A DNA stretch of 64,000 nucleotides from Blastococcus sp. TF02-09 (GTDB lineage Bacteria; Actinomycetota; Actinomycetes; Mycobacteriales; Geodermatophilaceae): positions 1-64,000 of the forward strand of contig NZ_QOHH01000004.1 in the NCBI RefSeq assembly GCF_003319105.1, read 5' to 3'. A program made the translations under genes and the position numbers. The notes beneath the pieces were generated by a model, which was not told where the DNA came from, made no database searches, and worked only from the letters and a program-made list of their open reading frames with translations. This document shows positions 47,281-58,246 of this stretch, one piece after another; within the stretch, counting starts at the first letter, position 1; each line of letters starts with the position of its first letter.

Positions 47281-48546
47281 GTGGTCGCCGAGGCGCCCAC
47301 CACGGCGGCACCCGCCTTCGGTGCGCTGCGGCGCCGAGGGCGGGTGCCGGGAGCGTTCTTCATCGGCGGTCCGGCGTTCGTCGCCGCCGTCGCCTACATC
47401 GACCCGGGCAACTTCGCCACCAACTTCGCCGCGGGAGCGGAGTACGGCTACGCCCTGGTGTGGGTGGTCGTCGGCGCCAACCTCATGGCGATGCTGGTGC
47501 AGTACCAGTCGGCGAAGCTCGGGGTGGCGACCGGCCGGGACCTGCCCGAGCTGTGCCGGGACCGCTACTCCCGACCGGTGTCGCGGACGCTGTGGGTGCA
47601 GGCCGAGATCGTGGCCATGGCGACCGACATCGCCGAGTTCGTGGGCGCGGCGATCGGGCTGTACCTGGTGTTCGGCATCCCGCTGTTCCCCGCCGGGCTG
47701 ATCACCGCGGTGGTGGCCTTCGCGATCCTGGCGCTCGAGCAGCGGGGCCACCGGAAGTTCGAGCTCGTGATCGTGGGGCTGCTCGGCCTGGTGCTCCTCG
47801 GCTTCGCCTACGACCTGGCCACGGTGGGGGCGAGCCCGGCGGAGTTCGCGGCCGGCCTGGTCCCGCAGTTGCCCGACTCGGGGGCGGTGATGCTCGCCGC
47901 GGGCATCATCGGCGCCACCGTGATGCCGCACGTCGTGTACCTGCACTCGGCGCTGACCAAGAACCGGGTCAGCTGCGCGGACGACGGGGAGCGCCGCTCG
48001 CTGCTCAAGGTCTACCGGGTCGACGTGGTGGTCGCGCTCGGCACGGCCGGGCTCATCAACGTCACCATGATGGTGGTCGCGGCGTCGGTGTTCCACAGCG
48101 TCGGCGGCGGCGGGGCCGACTCGATCGAATCGGCCCACGACGGGCTGCTCCGGCTCGCCGGCGGTGGTGCGGCGATCGCCTTCGCCGTCGCCCTGCTCGC
48201 GTCGGGCCTGTCGTCGGCGAGCGTCGGCACCTACGCCGGCCAGGTGGTCATGCAGGGGTTCATCCAGCGGCGCATCCCGCTGTTCGCCCGCCGGGCGGTG
48301 ACGATGGTGCCGGCGCTCACGGTGCTCGCGCTCGGGCTGCCGGTGACCACCACGCTCGTGGTCTCCCAGGTCGTCCTGTCCTTCGGCATCCCCTTCGCGC
48401 TCGTGCCGCTGCTGCTGCTCGGCCGGCGGGTCGACGTCATGGGTGGCCTGGTCAACCGGCGTCGGACGACGGTCCTGATGTCGACGGTGGCCGGCGTGAT
48501 CATCGCTCTCAACGTGTACCTGCTCTGGGACACGTTCCTCCGCTGA
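47281..48546 (+). CDS. mntH: NRAMP-family divalent metal transporter
   Basis: The product has 421 residues with about eleven membrane helices. It carries the DPGN metal-binding motif (residues 41-44, AYIDPGNFATN) and the second motif GATVMPHVVYLHSAL. It imports Mn2+ or Fe2+ with protons. The GTG starts seven bases after the groEL stop, so it is cotranscribed. Supplying iron to the diiron hydroxylase is an attractive inference, since NRAMP genes are not part of the textbook cluster. Mn or Fe specificity is not decided. Confidence 0.9.
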   Translation: MVAEAPTTAAPAFGALRRRGRVPGAFFIGGPAFVAAVAYIDPGNFATNFAAGAEYGYALVWVVVGANLMAMLVQYQSAKLGVATGRDLPELCRDRYSRPVSRTLWVQAEIVAMATDIAEFVGAAIGLYLVFGIPLFPAGLITAVVAFAILALEQRGHRKFELVIVGLLGLVLLGFAYDLATVGASPAEFAAGLVPQLPDSGAVMLAAGIIGATVMPHVVYLHSALTKNRVSCADDGERRSLLKVYRVDVVVALGTAGLINVTMMVVAASVFHSVGGGGADSIESAHDGLLRLAGGGAAIAFAVALLASGLSSASVGTYAGQVVMQGFIQRRIPLFARRAVTMVPALTVLALGLPVTTTLVVSQVVLSFGIPFALVPLLLLGRRVDVMGGLVNRRRTTVLMSTVAGVIIALNVYLLWDTFLR

Positions 48547-48585
48547 CCGACCGACCCCCGTCCACGTCCTGAGGAGTCGACGCAC

Positions 48586-49194
48586 ATGCCCGAGACCCCG
48601 AGCGCACCGACCTCGATCCGGCGCCTGGACACCAAGGACGCCACCCGCCTGGCCCGGCTGGTGATGGCCTACGACGGGATGCAGACGGTCCTCGGCAGCT
48701 GCGAGCGCCTCATGACGCTGCTGGGGGAGGAGGGGGAGACCTCCGACGAGGTGGCGGTGGAGGCGCTCTGGACGCTGGTGCTGCTGTCCTACGCCCGCGC
48801 CTTCACCGACGGCGACGGCGGGCCGGCCCTGGGCACCCGGGATCTCGCCGGCGCGGAGGAGGACGGCGAGGACGTCCGGCGCTGGCACCAGCTGATGCTG
48901 CACCTGCGCGACCACCACGCGGACTCCAGCGGGAGCCCGCGGGAGAGCTACACGGTCGGGATCGCCCAGGACGCGTCGTCGGGCTCGGTCAACGGGGTGG
49001 CGGTGACCTCGGTCCGGACGCCGCTGGTGGACCCGGCGGCGGTCCGGCGCGCGGGCGCCATGGCGTTCCGGCTGTGCGGGGTGCTCGACGAGCGGATCGG
49101 CCGGCTGCAGCAGGACATCGTCGCGGACGTGCGCGACATGTCCCGCGAGAAGCTGGAGCGCCTCGACCTGGTGGAGGTGGCGCCCGCGCCCTGA
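48586..49194 (+). CDS. Unknown 202-residue protein closing the prm operon
   Basis: The product has 202 residues, is mostly helical and acidic, with no membrane segment or signal. GAGGAG lies ten bases before the ATG. It begins with a helical stretch TKDATRLARLVMAYDGMQTV and later has RRWHQLMLHLRDHHADSS, with several histidines. It lies 39 bases after the transporter, in the same direction, and is followed by a terminator. No family is recognised. Operon position suggests an accessory role in the monooxygenase system. Confidence 0.75.
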   Translation: MPETPSAPTSIRRLDTKDATRLARLVMAYDGMQTVLGSCERLMTLLGEEGETSDEVAVEALWTLVLLSYARAFTDGDGGPALGTRDLAGAEEDGEDVRRWHQLMLHLRDHHADSSGSPRESYTVGIAQDASSGSVNGVAVTSVRTPLVDPAAVRRAGAMAFRLCGVLDERIGRLQQDIVADVRDMSREKLERLDLVEVAPAP

Positions 49195-49222
49195 CCCAAG
49201 CACCCGCTCTGCGGGCGTTCTT

Positions 49223-49258
49223 CGTGCTCTGCGGGTTCTGCAGGACCCACAGAGCACG
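49223..49258. terminator. Bidirectional hairpin terminator between prm operon and nadC
   Basis: The arms 49223-49236 and 49245-49258 pair at 13 of 14 positions around an eight-base loop (CGTGCTCTG on the left, CAGAGCACG on the right). It lies 29 bases after the last prm-operon gene and 35 before the nadC stop on the other strand. It is a good candidate for stopping transcription from both sides. Confidence 0.65.
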
Positions 49259-49292
49259 AGAAACCCTCCCGAAGCGGCGTCGCCCGGCCGGC

Positions 49293-50174
49293 TCAGCGCA
49301 GGTCGAAGCCCAGGTCGAGCACCGCCGCGCTGTGGGTGAGCGCCCCGACGGCCAGATAGTCGACGCCGGTGGCCGCGACCTCGGCCGCCCGCGCGAGGTC
49401 GAGCCCGCCGCTGGCCTCCAGCCGCACCCCCGTGCCGCGCACCAGGTCGACCGCGGTGCGGGTGTCGGCGAGGGAGAAGTTGTCCAGCAGCACGAGCTGC
49501 ACCCCGGCGTCGACGGCCTCGCGCACCTGGTCGAGGGTGTCGCACTCGACCTCGAGCGGGACGTCCGGCGATGTCGTCCGCACCGCCACGACCGCCGCCG
49601 TGATGCCGCCGGCGGCGGCGACGTGGTTGTCCTTGACGAGGGCGGCGTCGCCCAGCCCCATGCGGTGGTTGACCCCGCCGCCGCAGCGCACCGCGTACTT
49701 CTCCAGCGCCCGCAGCCCGGGCGTGGTCTTGCGGGTGTCGCGCACGGCCGCCCCGGTGCCCGCGATCGCGTCGGCCCACTGCCGGGTGAGCGACGCGACG
49801 CCCGAGAGGTGGCAGACCAGGTTCAGGGCGGTCCGTTCGGCGGTGAGCAGGGAGCGCGTGGGCCCGGTGACGGTGAGGACGGGCAGCCCGGGCTCGGTCG
49901 CCGCGCCGTCGGCCTCGTGCACCAGGATCTCCACGGCCGCACCACCGACCAGGTCGAAGGCGGCGGCGGCCACGTGCACCCCGGCCAGGACGCCGACGCG
50001 GCGCGGCGTCACGTCACCGGTGGCGACGGCGTCGGCGGGCACGGTGGAGTCCGTCGTGACGTCCGGGCCGAACGCGAGGTCCTCGTCCAGGGCGCTGCGC
50101 AGCACCCGCTCCACGGCGGCGGGGTCGAGCCCGTCGGCCTGCAGCGCCGCGGCGAGCTCGGGGCGCAGGCTCAT
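49293..50174 (-). CDS. nadC: Quinolinate phosphoribosyltransferase
   Basis: The product has 293 residues. Signatures are RDTRKTTPGLRALEKYAVRC, GGGVNHRMGL, KDNHV and EVECDTLDQ. It converts quinolinate and PRPP to nicotinate mononucleotide, the third step of de novo NAD synthesis. It overlaps nadB by four bases (ATGA) and is the last gene of nadABC. NrtR control is likely from the operator upstream of nadA. Confidence 0.96.
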   Translation of the reverse strand: MSLRPELAAALQADGLDPAAVERVLRSALDEDLAFGPDVTTDSTVPADAVATGDVTPRRVGVLAGVHVAAAAFDLVGGAAVEILVHEADGAATEPGLPVLTVTGPTRSLLTAERTALNLVCHLSGVASLTRQWADAIAGTGAAVRDTRKTTPGLRALEKYAVRCGGGVNHRMGLGDAALVKDNHVAAAGGITAAVVAVRTTSPDVPLEVECDTLDQVREAVDAGVQLVLLDNFSLADTRTAVDLVRGTGVRLEASGGLDLARAAEVAATGVDYLAVGALTHSAAVLDLGFDLR

Positions 50175-51844
50175 GCGACCACCAGCTCCGGGGCGCCGGC
50201 CAGCACCGGCACGGTGCGGGTGCGGACGTGGCCGGTGCGGTTGAGCCGGTGCACCAGCCGCACCTGCCATTCCGGGCGGGGCTGAGGGGCGTCGAGGCGC
50301 CGGTGGCAGCCGCGGCTCTCGGTGCGGGCGAGCGCGGCCGAGGCCAGCAGGGTCGCCACGGTGTGCAGCGCCGTGACCTCCACCGCCGCGACGTCCAGCG
50401 GCGCGTTGCTCCGGTCGACGGCGGCGAGGGCCCGCGCCAGCTCCGTGAGGCCCTCGGCGTCGCGGAGGACGCCGGCGTGCCGGGTGGTGGCCGCGGTGAT
50501 CGCGGCGCGGGCCGCCGGCGCGATCGCCTCGCCGCCGGACGCCGGTGCCACGACGTCGGCCGGCGCCGGCAGCTCCGCGGCCAGCACCCCGGCGCAGCGG
50601 CGGGCGGCGACGAGGCCCTCGGTGATCGAGTTGGACGCCAGCCGGTTCGCGCCCTGGACGCCGGTGCACGCGACCTCGCCGACGGCGTGGAGCCCCGGCA
50701 CCGAGGTGCGCCCGTCGAGGTCGGCCAGCACCCCGCCGCACACGTAGTGGGCCGCGGGCACGACCGGCACCGGCTCGTGCGCGAGGTCCAGCCCGGCGTC
50801 GCGGCAGGACCGGACGATGCCGGGGAAGCGCCGCTCCAGGAAGTCCGCGCCGAGGTGCCGCGCGTCGAGGAGGACGTGGTCGGCGCCGGTCGCCCGCAGG
50901 TGCGCGGCGATGGTGGCCGAGACGATGTCGCGCGGCGCGAGGTCCTCCAGTGGGTGGGCGCCGGCCATGATCCGGGCGCCGTCGGCGTCGACCAGCACGG
51001 CGCCCTCGCCCCGCACCGCCTCGGACACCAGCGGCTGCTGACCCCGGGCGCCGGAACCTGTCCACAGCGCCGTCGGGTGGAACTGCACCAGCTCGACGTC
51101 GGCGACCTCCGCGCCGGCGCGCAGCGCGAGGGCCAGCCCGTCGCCGGTGGCCCCGGCCGGGTTGGTGGTGGCGGTGAACACCTGGCCGAAGCCCCCGGTG
51201 GCCAGCACGACGGCGCGGGCACGCAGATCGGTGACGTCGCGCAGCGCACCGCCGTCGCCGATCCGCGCGGTGCGCAGGCCGCCGACCCGGCCGTCCGCGG
51301 TGAGCAGCGCGTCGAGGGCGACGGTGTGCTCGAGCACCGCGATGCCCCGGGCCCGCAGCGCCGCGGCGAGCGTCCGGGTGACCTCCGCACCGCTGGCGTC
51401 GCCGCCGGCGTGCACGATCCGGTCGCGGCTGTGCCCGCCCTCGCGGGTGAGCGCGGGCCGGCCCCCGGCGTCCAGGTCGAGGCGGGCACCGAGCCCCTGC
51501 AGCTGCGCGATCGCCTCCGGTGCCTCGGCGACGAGGGTGCGGACGGCCGGCTCGTCGCAGAGCCCGGCGCCGGCGACCAGGGTGTCCCGCACGTGCAGCT
51601 CGGCGTCGTCGTCGGCACCGAGGACGGCGGCCAGGCCCCCCTGGGCCCACGGTGTGCTGCCCGCGCCCAGCCGGCCCTTGGTGACGACGGTGACCGTGCG
51701 CCCCGCCTCGGCCAGCGCGACGGCGGTCATCAGCCCGGCGGCCCCGCTGCCCACGACGACGACCTCGGTGACCTGCTCCCGTTCCGCGGCGGGGAGGGGC
51801 AGGGCGGCGACGACGGTGGGCACGAGGGTGCGCACCTCACTCAC
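50171..51844 (-). CDS. nadB: L-aspartate oxidase
   Basis: The product has 557 residues. The FAD motif is [19 protein letters not shown], followed by [11 protein letters not shown] and the substrate-site [18 protein letters not shown]. It oxidises aspartate to iminoaspartate for quinolinate synthesis. The GTG start overlaps the nadA stop by eight bases. It is part of nadABC. Confidence 0.95.
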   Translation of the reverse strand: MSEVRTLVPTVVAALPLPAAEREQVTEVVVVGSGAAGLMTAVALAEAGRTVTVVTKGRLGAGSTPWAQGGLAAVLGADDDAELHVRDTLVAGAGLCDEPAVRTLVAEAPEAIAQLQGLGARLDLDAGGRPALTREGGHSRDRIVHAGGDASGAEVTRTLAAALRARGIAVLEHTVALDALLTADGRVGGLRTARIGDGGALRDVTDLRARAVVLATGGFGQVFTATTNPAGATGDGLALALRAGAEVADVELVQFHPTALWTGSGARGQQPLVSEAVRGEGAVLVDADGARIMAGAHPLEDLAPRDIVSATIAAHLRATGADHVLLDARHLGADFLERRFPGIVRSCRDAGLDLAHEPVPVVPAAHYVCGGVLADLDGRTSVPGLHAVGEVACTGVQGANRLASNSITEGLVAARRCAGVLAAELPAPADVVAPASGGEAIAPAARAAITAATTRHAGVLRDAEGLTELARALAAVDRSNAPLDVAAVEVTALHTVATLLASAALARTESRGCHRRLDAPQPRPEWQVRLVHRLNRTGHVRTRTVPVLAGAPELVVA

Positions 51845-52850
51845 CGACCGGCGACGGCGTGCCGATGGCGACCATGGCCTCGACGGCGGCGCGGGCGCGG
51901 GCGGCGACCTGCGGGTCGACGGTGACCTCGTCGCGGCCCTCGCGCAGGGCGCGCAGCAGCTTCTCCGGCGTCGACATCTTCATGTAGGGGCAGGCGGCGC
52001 GGGAGTTGACCGGCTCGAACGCCGTCGTCGGGTTGGCCTGCCGCAGCTGGTGCAGCATGCCGATCTCGGTGGCGACCAGCACCCGCTTCGCCGTCGTCCG
52101 CCGGGCCTCGTCGAGCATGCCGCCGGTGGAGAGGATGTGCACCCGCTCGCTGGGCAGCTGACCGTCGGACACCATCCAGAGCGCGCTGGTGGCGCAGCCG
52201 CACTCGGGGTGCACGAGCAGCTCGGCGTCGGGCGCGGCCTCGACGCTGGCCCGCAGGTCGGTGGGGGAGATGCCGGCGTGCACGTGGCACTCGCCCATCC
52301 AGATGCGCATGTTCGCACGTCCCGTGACCCGCTGGACGTGCGCGCCGAGGAATTGGTCGGGGAGGAAGAGGACCTCCCGGTCGGCCGGGATCGACTCGAC
52401 CACCTCGACGGCGTTGGACGAGGTGCAGCAGATGTCGGTCTCGCCCTTCACCTCGGCGGAGGTGTTGACGTAGGAGACGACGACGGCGCCGGGGTGCTCG
52501 GCCTTCCAGGCGCGCAGCTGGTCGGCGGTGATGGTGTCGGCCAGCGAGCAGCCGGCGTTCGCGTCCGGGACCAGGACCGTCTTCTCCGGAGCCAGGATCT
52601 TCGCCGTCTCGGCCATGAAGTGGACGCCGGCGAAGAGGATCGTGCCGGCGTCGCTCGCGGCCGCGAGGCGGGACAGCGCGAGGGAGTCGCCCACGTGGTC
52701 GGCGACGTCCTGGATCTCGGGCGCCTGGTAGTTGTGCGCCAGGATGACGACGTCCTTCTCGCGGGCGAGCCGGCGCACCTCGTCGCGCCAGGCCTGCCAC
52801 TCGGCGGGGGTCCAGCCGGCTGCGGTGGGGGCGGGGAGCGTCGCGGTCAC
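51837..52850 (-). CDS. nadA: Quinolinate synthase
   Basis: The product has 337 residues. The three cluster cysteines are visible in [19 protein letters not shown] and RAACPYMKM. Substrate loops include [22 protein letters not shown] (shown in part as [12 protein letters not shown]). It condenses iminoaspartate with dihydroxyacetone phosphate using a [4Fe-4S] cluster. The GTG at 52850 is used. It is divergent from nrtR, with the putative NrtR operator between. Confidence 0.95.
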   Translation of the reverse strand: MTATLPAPTAAGWTPAEWQAWRDEVRRLAREKDVVILAHNYQAPEIQDVADHVGDSLALSRLAAASDAGTILFAGVHFMAETAKILAPEKTVLVPDANAGCSLADTITADQLRAWKAEHPGAVVVSYVNTSAEVKGETDICCTSSNAVEVVESIPADREVLFLPDQFLGAHVQRVTGRANMRIWMGECHVHAGISPTDLRASVEAAPDAELLVHPECGCATSALWMVSDGQLPSERVHILSTGGMLDEARRTTAKRVLVATEIGMLHQLRQANPTTAFEPVNSRAACPYMKMSTPEKLLRALREGRDEVTVDPQVAARARAAVEAMVAIGTPSPVGE

Positions 52851-52874
52851 GGGGACCTCCAGGCGAGTGGGTTT

Positions 52875-52885
52875 CTGACTATCAG
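52875..52885. promoter_or_regulatory. Putative NrtR operator (CTGA-N3-TCAG)
   Basis: CTGACTATCAG is an 11-base palindrome flanked by TTT and, after three bases, AAA. It lies 25 bases upstream of nadA and 37 upstream of nrtR. NrtR repressors bind palindromes in nad promoters, so this is the probable site. I cannot check the consensus without an alignment. Confidence 0.6.
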
Positions 52886-52921
52886 GCGAAAACCTCGTGG
52901 GAAGACCCTAGCATTCCCGGC

Positions 52922-53650
52922 ATGGTTTCGGTCTGGTCGTCGCCGGATCGCCCGGCCTATCCGCACCAGGCGCTGGCCGTGGTGCTGCAGGTCCGGGAGC
53001 GGCGGCTGCACGCCATGCTCTGGCAGCGCCCCAACGAGCCGTTCGCCGGCGCCTGGGCGCTGCCCGGTGGTCCGCTGCGGCCCGACGAGACCCTCGGTGC
53101 CTCGGTCGCCCGCCAGCTGGCCGCGAAGGTGGAGGTCTCGCACCTGGGTCACCTCGAGCAGCTGGAGACCCGCAGCGATCCCGGCCGCGATCCCCGCGGG
53201 CGGACGGTGGCCACCGCCTACCTGGGGCTCGTGACCACCCACGTCGACCCCGCGTTGCCCGACGACACCGCCTGGCATCCCGTCGACGCCCTGCCGCCGA
53301 CCGCCTTCGACCACGGCTCGATCGTCGGTTCGGCGCTGGCCCGGCTGCGGTCGAAGCTCTCGTACACCAACGTCGGGTTCGCGCTGGCGCCGCCGGAGTT
53401 CACCGTCGCGGAGCTGCGCGAGCTCTACGTGGCCGCGCTGGGCTACGACGTCACCGCCACCAACCTGCAGCGGGTGCTCCTGCGCCGGGGCGTGCTGGAG
53501 CCGACGGGGGAGCAGGCGCCGCCCGGACGGGCCGGTGGCCGGCCGGCCGCGCTCTACCGGTTCGTGACGCCGGAACTGTCGGTGACCGACCCCTTCGCGG
53601 TGTTCCGCCCACCGGCGCGACGGGGACGCGACGACGAGGCAGAGGCCTGA
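52922..53650 (+). CDS. nrtR: NrtR, Nudix-related transcriptional regulator of NAD synthesis
   Basis: The product has 242 residues. The Nudix-like domain has AGAWALPGGPLRPDETL but lacks the full REx2EE catalytic set, as in regulator forms. The C-terminal winged helix is FTVAELRELYVAALGYDVTA with LQRVLLRRGVLEPTG. It senses ADP-ribose-like NAD metabolites and represses nad genes. The ATG has no ribosome site. TAGCAT lies seven bases upstream (52909-52914), so the mRNA is probably leaderless. Confidence 0.92.
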   Translation: MVSVWSSPDRPAYPHQALAVVLQVRERRLHAMLWQRPNEPFAGAWALPGGPLRPDETLGASVARQLAAKVEVSHLGHLEQLETRSDPGRDPRGRTVATAYLGLVTTHVDPALPDDTAWHPVDALPPTAFDHGSIVGSALARLRSKLSYTNVGFALAPPEFTVAELRELYVAALGYDVTATNLQRVLLRRGVLEPTGEQAPPGRAGGRPAALYRFVTPELSVTDPFAVFRPPARRGRDDEAEA

Positions 53651-53771
53651 TCCCGGGGCCGGGGTGGCGTGGGGACCAGCCCGAACGGGTGATCATCGGC
53701 GGGTCGTGGTGTCGATTCCGCTCCGCTGGCTACCGTCCGCCCACCTGTTCTAGACCCGGACGGAGAGACGC

Positions 53772-53927
53772 ATGCTCATCCTCGGACTGATCCTGCTCCT
53801 GCTCGGCTTCTTCCTCGACATCTCCATCCTCTGGACGATCGGGATCATCCTGCTCGTCGTGGGTGCGGTCCTCTACGTGCTCGGTGCCACCGGGCGCGCG
53901 GTCGGAGGACGAAAAGTCTGGTACTGA
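53772..53927 (+). CDS. Small membrane protein, DUF6131-like
   Basis: The product has 51 residues with two hydrophobic helices: MLILGLILLLLGFFLDIS then ILWTIGIILLVVGAVLYVLG. It ends TGRAVGGRKVWY. A GGAGAG sequence lies six bases before the ATG. It matches a small actinobacterial membrane family (DUF6131) of unknown function. A hairpin at 53941-53960 follows. Confidence 0.75.
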   Translation: MLILGLILLLLGFFLDISILWTIGIILLVVGAVLYVLGATGRAVGGRKVWY

Positions 53928-53982
53928 CCGGCCGGTGACCGGCGCTCCCCAGGGGGCGCCGCACCGCCCGGCACGCAGATGC

Positions 53983-54021
53983 GACGAGCCCCAGACCGCC
54001 TGACGCGGTCGGGGGCTCGTC
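53983..54021. terminator. Bidirectional hairpin terminator
   Basis: The left arm starts GACGAGCCCC (53983) and the right arm ends GGGGCTCGTC (54021), with an inner GACCGC/GCGGTC pair and a small loop. It lies 17 bases past the stop of the minus-strand lytic transglycosylase gene and after the small membrane protein gene, so it can serve both. A smaller hairpin at 53941-53960 (GGCGC/GCGCC arms) follows the latter directly. Confidence 0.65.
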
Positions 54022-54038
54022 GTCGTCCTAGGGCTGGG

Positions 54039-55364
54039 TCACGTGCCCGCCGGGCAGGCCGGGAGGTCGGGCAGCAGCGCCTGCCCCAGGGGCCCCAGGC
54101 GGGTGCAGGTCTCGCCCGGGATGAGCTCGACCGTGGGCGCCGGTCCGGGTGCCGGGGGCTGCGGGGCTGCCGGGAGCGGGAGGCTGGGCAGCGGGGCCGG
54201 CAGCGCGGGCGCCGGAGCGGCGGCCTGCGGCGGAACCGGGTCGGGTGCCGGCTCAGGGGCGGGCGCCGGCGCGGGGTCGGGGGCGGGGGCCGGAGCCGGC
54301 GGCGCGCTGGCACCGCCGTCGTCCGCCGGTGCGTCGTTCCCGCTCTCCGGTGCCGGAGCCGGTGCCGGGGCCGGCGCCGGGGCCGCCGGGGCGCTGCTGC
54401 CGACCAGCACCGTGTCGCCGGACGCGCCGGTGCTGTCGTCCACCCCGAGGGCCGGCCCGGGTGCCGCCGGGTTGCGGAAGTCGCTTGACGGCGCGGGCAC
54501 GGGGCTGCTGGTGTCGCCGAGCAGCGGCAGGGAGTCGACCGGGATGCCGGACGCGTAGGAGCGGGCCAGCGCCAGCACCTGGGCCACGTACTCGTCGGAG
54601 TGGTTGTAGGCGAACACGGCCCGGCGCTGTCCGGCCTCGGAGCGGAGGTCGCCGCCCGCGGTGCACAGGTAGTTGGCGGCGCCCAGCGCGGCGTCGTCGA
54701 TGTCGAACGGGTCGGTCATGCCGTTCCCGTCGGCGTCCACGGCGTAGGAGCGCCAGGTGGTCGGGATGAACTGCATGGGGCCGACTGCGCGGTCGTATTG
54801 GGAGTCGTGGTCGAAGGCGCCGTCGTCGGAGTCCGCGATGAAGGCGAACTTGACGCCGTTGAGCGCCGGGCCGCGGATCTCGGGGCTCGAGGTGCCGTCG
54901 GCGTTGAGGACGGCGCCGGCGAAGCGGCCGTGGTTGGACTCGACCCGGCCGATGGCGGCCAGCAGCGACCAGTCGATGCCGCACCCGGGGTCGGAGGCGT
55001 TCATCCGGCTCGCGGCCACGCGGTAGGCGTTGAGCGCGACGTTCGGGATGCCGTTGTCCGCGAGGCCGGTGATCACCGCGGGCGTGGCCGGTTGCGGCTG
55101 GGCGACCGAGACCGGCAGCGCGGGCAGGACGACGGCGCCGTCGGGTGCGCCCCGCGAGAGGGCGTTCGCGTCCTGCCGCTCGGTGCTGGTGGCGGCGTCG
55201 ACCTCCTCCAGCTCGTCGTCGCCGCCGGTGGAGGCGTTCACCCCGCTCACCAGCCCGGCGCACCCGATGACCACCGCGGCCACCAGCACGGCCCGGTGCT
55301 TGTTGCGTGCCCCGCCCCCCGGCTGCTGCGAGTCTGCTCCCCGCACGCGCATGAGCTTCCGCAC
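54039..55364 (-). CDS. Secreted lytic-transglycosylase-like protein with Pro/Ala-rich tail
   Basis: The product has 441 residues from a GTG with AGGAG seven bases upstream. A hydrophobic signal-anchor lies at about residues 24-42 (AVLVAAVVIGCAGLVSGV). The SLT domain has the catalytic glutamate in AAIGRVESNHGRFAG, then GPMQFIPTTWRSYAVD and AALGAANYLC. The last ~170 residues are rich in proline and alanine, with PAPAPAPAPAPE repeats, suited to spanning the cell wall. It would cleave peptidoglycan outside the membrane. It resembles actinobacterial murein hydrolases beside tRNA genes. Confidence 0.88.
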   Translation of the reverse strand: MRKLMRVRGADSQQPGGGARNKHRAVLVAAVVIGCAGLVSGVNASTGGDDELEEVDAATSTERQDANALSRGAPDGAVVLPALPVSVAQPQPATPAVITGLADNGIPNVALNAYRVAASRMNASDPGCGIDWSLLAAIGRVESNHGRFAGAVLNADGTSSPEIRGPALNGVKFAFIADSDDGAFDHDSQYDRAVGPMQFIPTTWRSYAVDADGNGMTDPFDIDDAALGAANYLCTAGGDLRSEAGQRRAVFAYNHSDEYVAQVLALARSYASGIPVDSLPLLGDTSSPVPAPSSDFRNPAAPGPALGVDDSTGASGDTVLVGSSAPAAPAPAPAPAPAPESGNDAPADDGGASAPPAPAPAPDPAPAPAPEPAPDPVPPQAAAPAPALPAPLPSLPLPAAPQPPAPGPAPTVELIPGETCTRLGPLGQALLPDLPACPAGT

Positions 55365-55458
55365 CTCGTCACTCCTGTGGCGTCGTCGTACCCGTCCCCG
55401 TGGCAGGGCGCGGATACCCGTGACGCGTGGTCCTAATCACACGGGCCTCAGGAGTTGG

Positions 55459-55531
55459 CGCGCCCGGCAGGATTCGAACCTGCGACCGTCGGATTAGAAG
55501 TCCGGTGCTCTATCCGCTGAGCTACGGGCGC
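55459..55531 (-). tRNA. tRNA-Arg (anticodon UCU)
   Basis: The minus strand folds as a cloverleaf of 73 bases. The acceptor GCGCCCG pairs with CGGGCGC. The D-arm is GCTCAGCGGATAGAGC, the anticodon loop is CTTCTAA (anticodon TCT), and the T-arm is CAGGTTCGAATCCTG. The first pair of the anticodon stem is a C-A mismatch. It reads AGA, a rare codon at this GC content. CCA is not encoded. Confidence 0.93.
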
Positions 55532-55719
55532 TCGGGGGCCGATCATCGCATCGCCGGGACGCGGCGGGCGCCGGGTGCGGGCCCGGCGTCGTCCACAGGG
55601 GTGGCGCGGGTCCACAGATCCTCCGGAGGGGCACCGTCCTGCCTCGTCGCGCCGCAGGGTCGGAGCACGCCGGCACCGCGCCGGTCGCGCCCTCCGGCGC
55701 AGCACCTCCGAGGAGCACC

Positions 55720-56262
55720 GTGAACGACACCACCGTCACCGTCGTCGGCAACGTCGTCGACTCACCCCGACGCGTCAGCCTGGAGAACGGCGCCGTCACC
55801 AACTTCCGCATGGCCTCGACCGCCCGGCGCTACGACAGCGCCACCCAGCAGTACGTCGACTCCGGCACCCTCTGGGTCGACGTCGAGTGCTGGGGCTCGC
55901 TGAGCGGCAACGTCGCGGCCAGCATCAGCAAGGGCGACCCGGTCATCGTGCAGGGTGCGCTGACCACGCACAGCTGGGAGTCCGAGAGCGGCCCGCGCAG
56001 CAAGCCGCGCATCCGCGCCTTCGCCGTCGGGCCCAACCTGTCGCGCGGCACGGCCGACTTCAAGCGGGACAGGTCCGGCCGCACCGCGGAGAACGTCGAC
56101 CGGACGACGGGGGAGATCACCCCGCAGGCCGGGGAGCCGCAGGACGACCCGTTCACCAGCGCGTCGGCCGAACCGCGGCCCGGCCGGGACTACGACGGGG
56201 ACGGCGCGGCGTTGGAAGGGATGGACGCCGCCGAGTCCTCCCTGGTGCCCGCGCACGCATAG
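55720..56262 (+). CDS. ssb: Single-stranded DNA-binding protein
   Basis: The product has 180 residues with the OB fold: TVTVVGNVVDSPRRVSLENG, then WVDVECWGSLSGNVAASISKG. A flexible acidic tail follows without the usual C-terminal DDDIPF peptide, which suggests a secondary SSB. GAGGAG lies four bases before the GTG. It binds single-stranded DNA in replication, repair or recombination. Confidence 0.88.
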   Translation: MNDTTVTVVGNVVDSPRRVSLENGAVTNFRMASTARRYDSATQQYVDSGTLWVDVECWGSLSGNVAASISKGDPVIVQGALTTHSWESESGPRSKPRIRAFAVGPNLSRGTADFKRDRSGRTAENVDRTTGEITPQAGEPQDDPFTSASAEPRPGRDYDGDGAALEGMDAAESSLVPAHA

Positions 56263-56365
56263 CGGTTGCCCGGGCTGGGAGGATCGGGGGTGAGAACGCA
56301 AGGGGGCCGGGCCGGGGACGCCGGCCCGCCCCCGCACGCGACACGACGGAAGGCTCCGAAGCCCA

Positions 56366-58036
<1,671 letters not shown>

Positions 58037-58043
58037 AGAAGGA

Positions 58044-58094
58044 CCCCCTCGCCCCCCACCGCTCGCGAGCTCGCGGTGGGCCCCTGCGAGGGGG
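58044..58094 (+). terminator. Nested-stem hairpin terminator after ettA
   Basis: The outer arms CCCCCTCGC (58044-58052) and GCGAGGGGG (58086-58094) enclose an inner stem CCCACCGC/GCGGTGGG (58055-58062 and 58073-58080). It starts eight bases after the ettA stop. No T-run follows, as usual for GC-rich actinobacterial terminators. Confidence 0.7.
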
Positions 58095-58246
58095 CCGTTC
58101 CAGGACGTCACGTGCCGGCCCGGAGCATCCGCTCCGGGCCGGCCGTCGGCGTCCGGGGGTCGCGGAGCCTGGTGTGGCCGCGGCCGTCCTCCTACGCTGC
58201 GGCCACCTCGTCGCGCGCCGCGCGACCTCGGCGGTCGGCGGTGGGC

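Noticed and set aside
54253-54420. The repetitive GCC/GGC stretch as a tandem repeat element
   Set aside because: It codes for the Pro/Ala-rich tail of the lytic-transglycosylase-like protein and needs no separate explanation.
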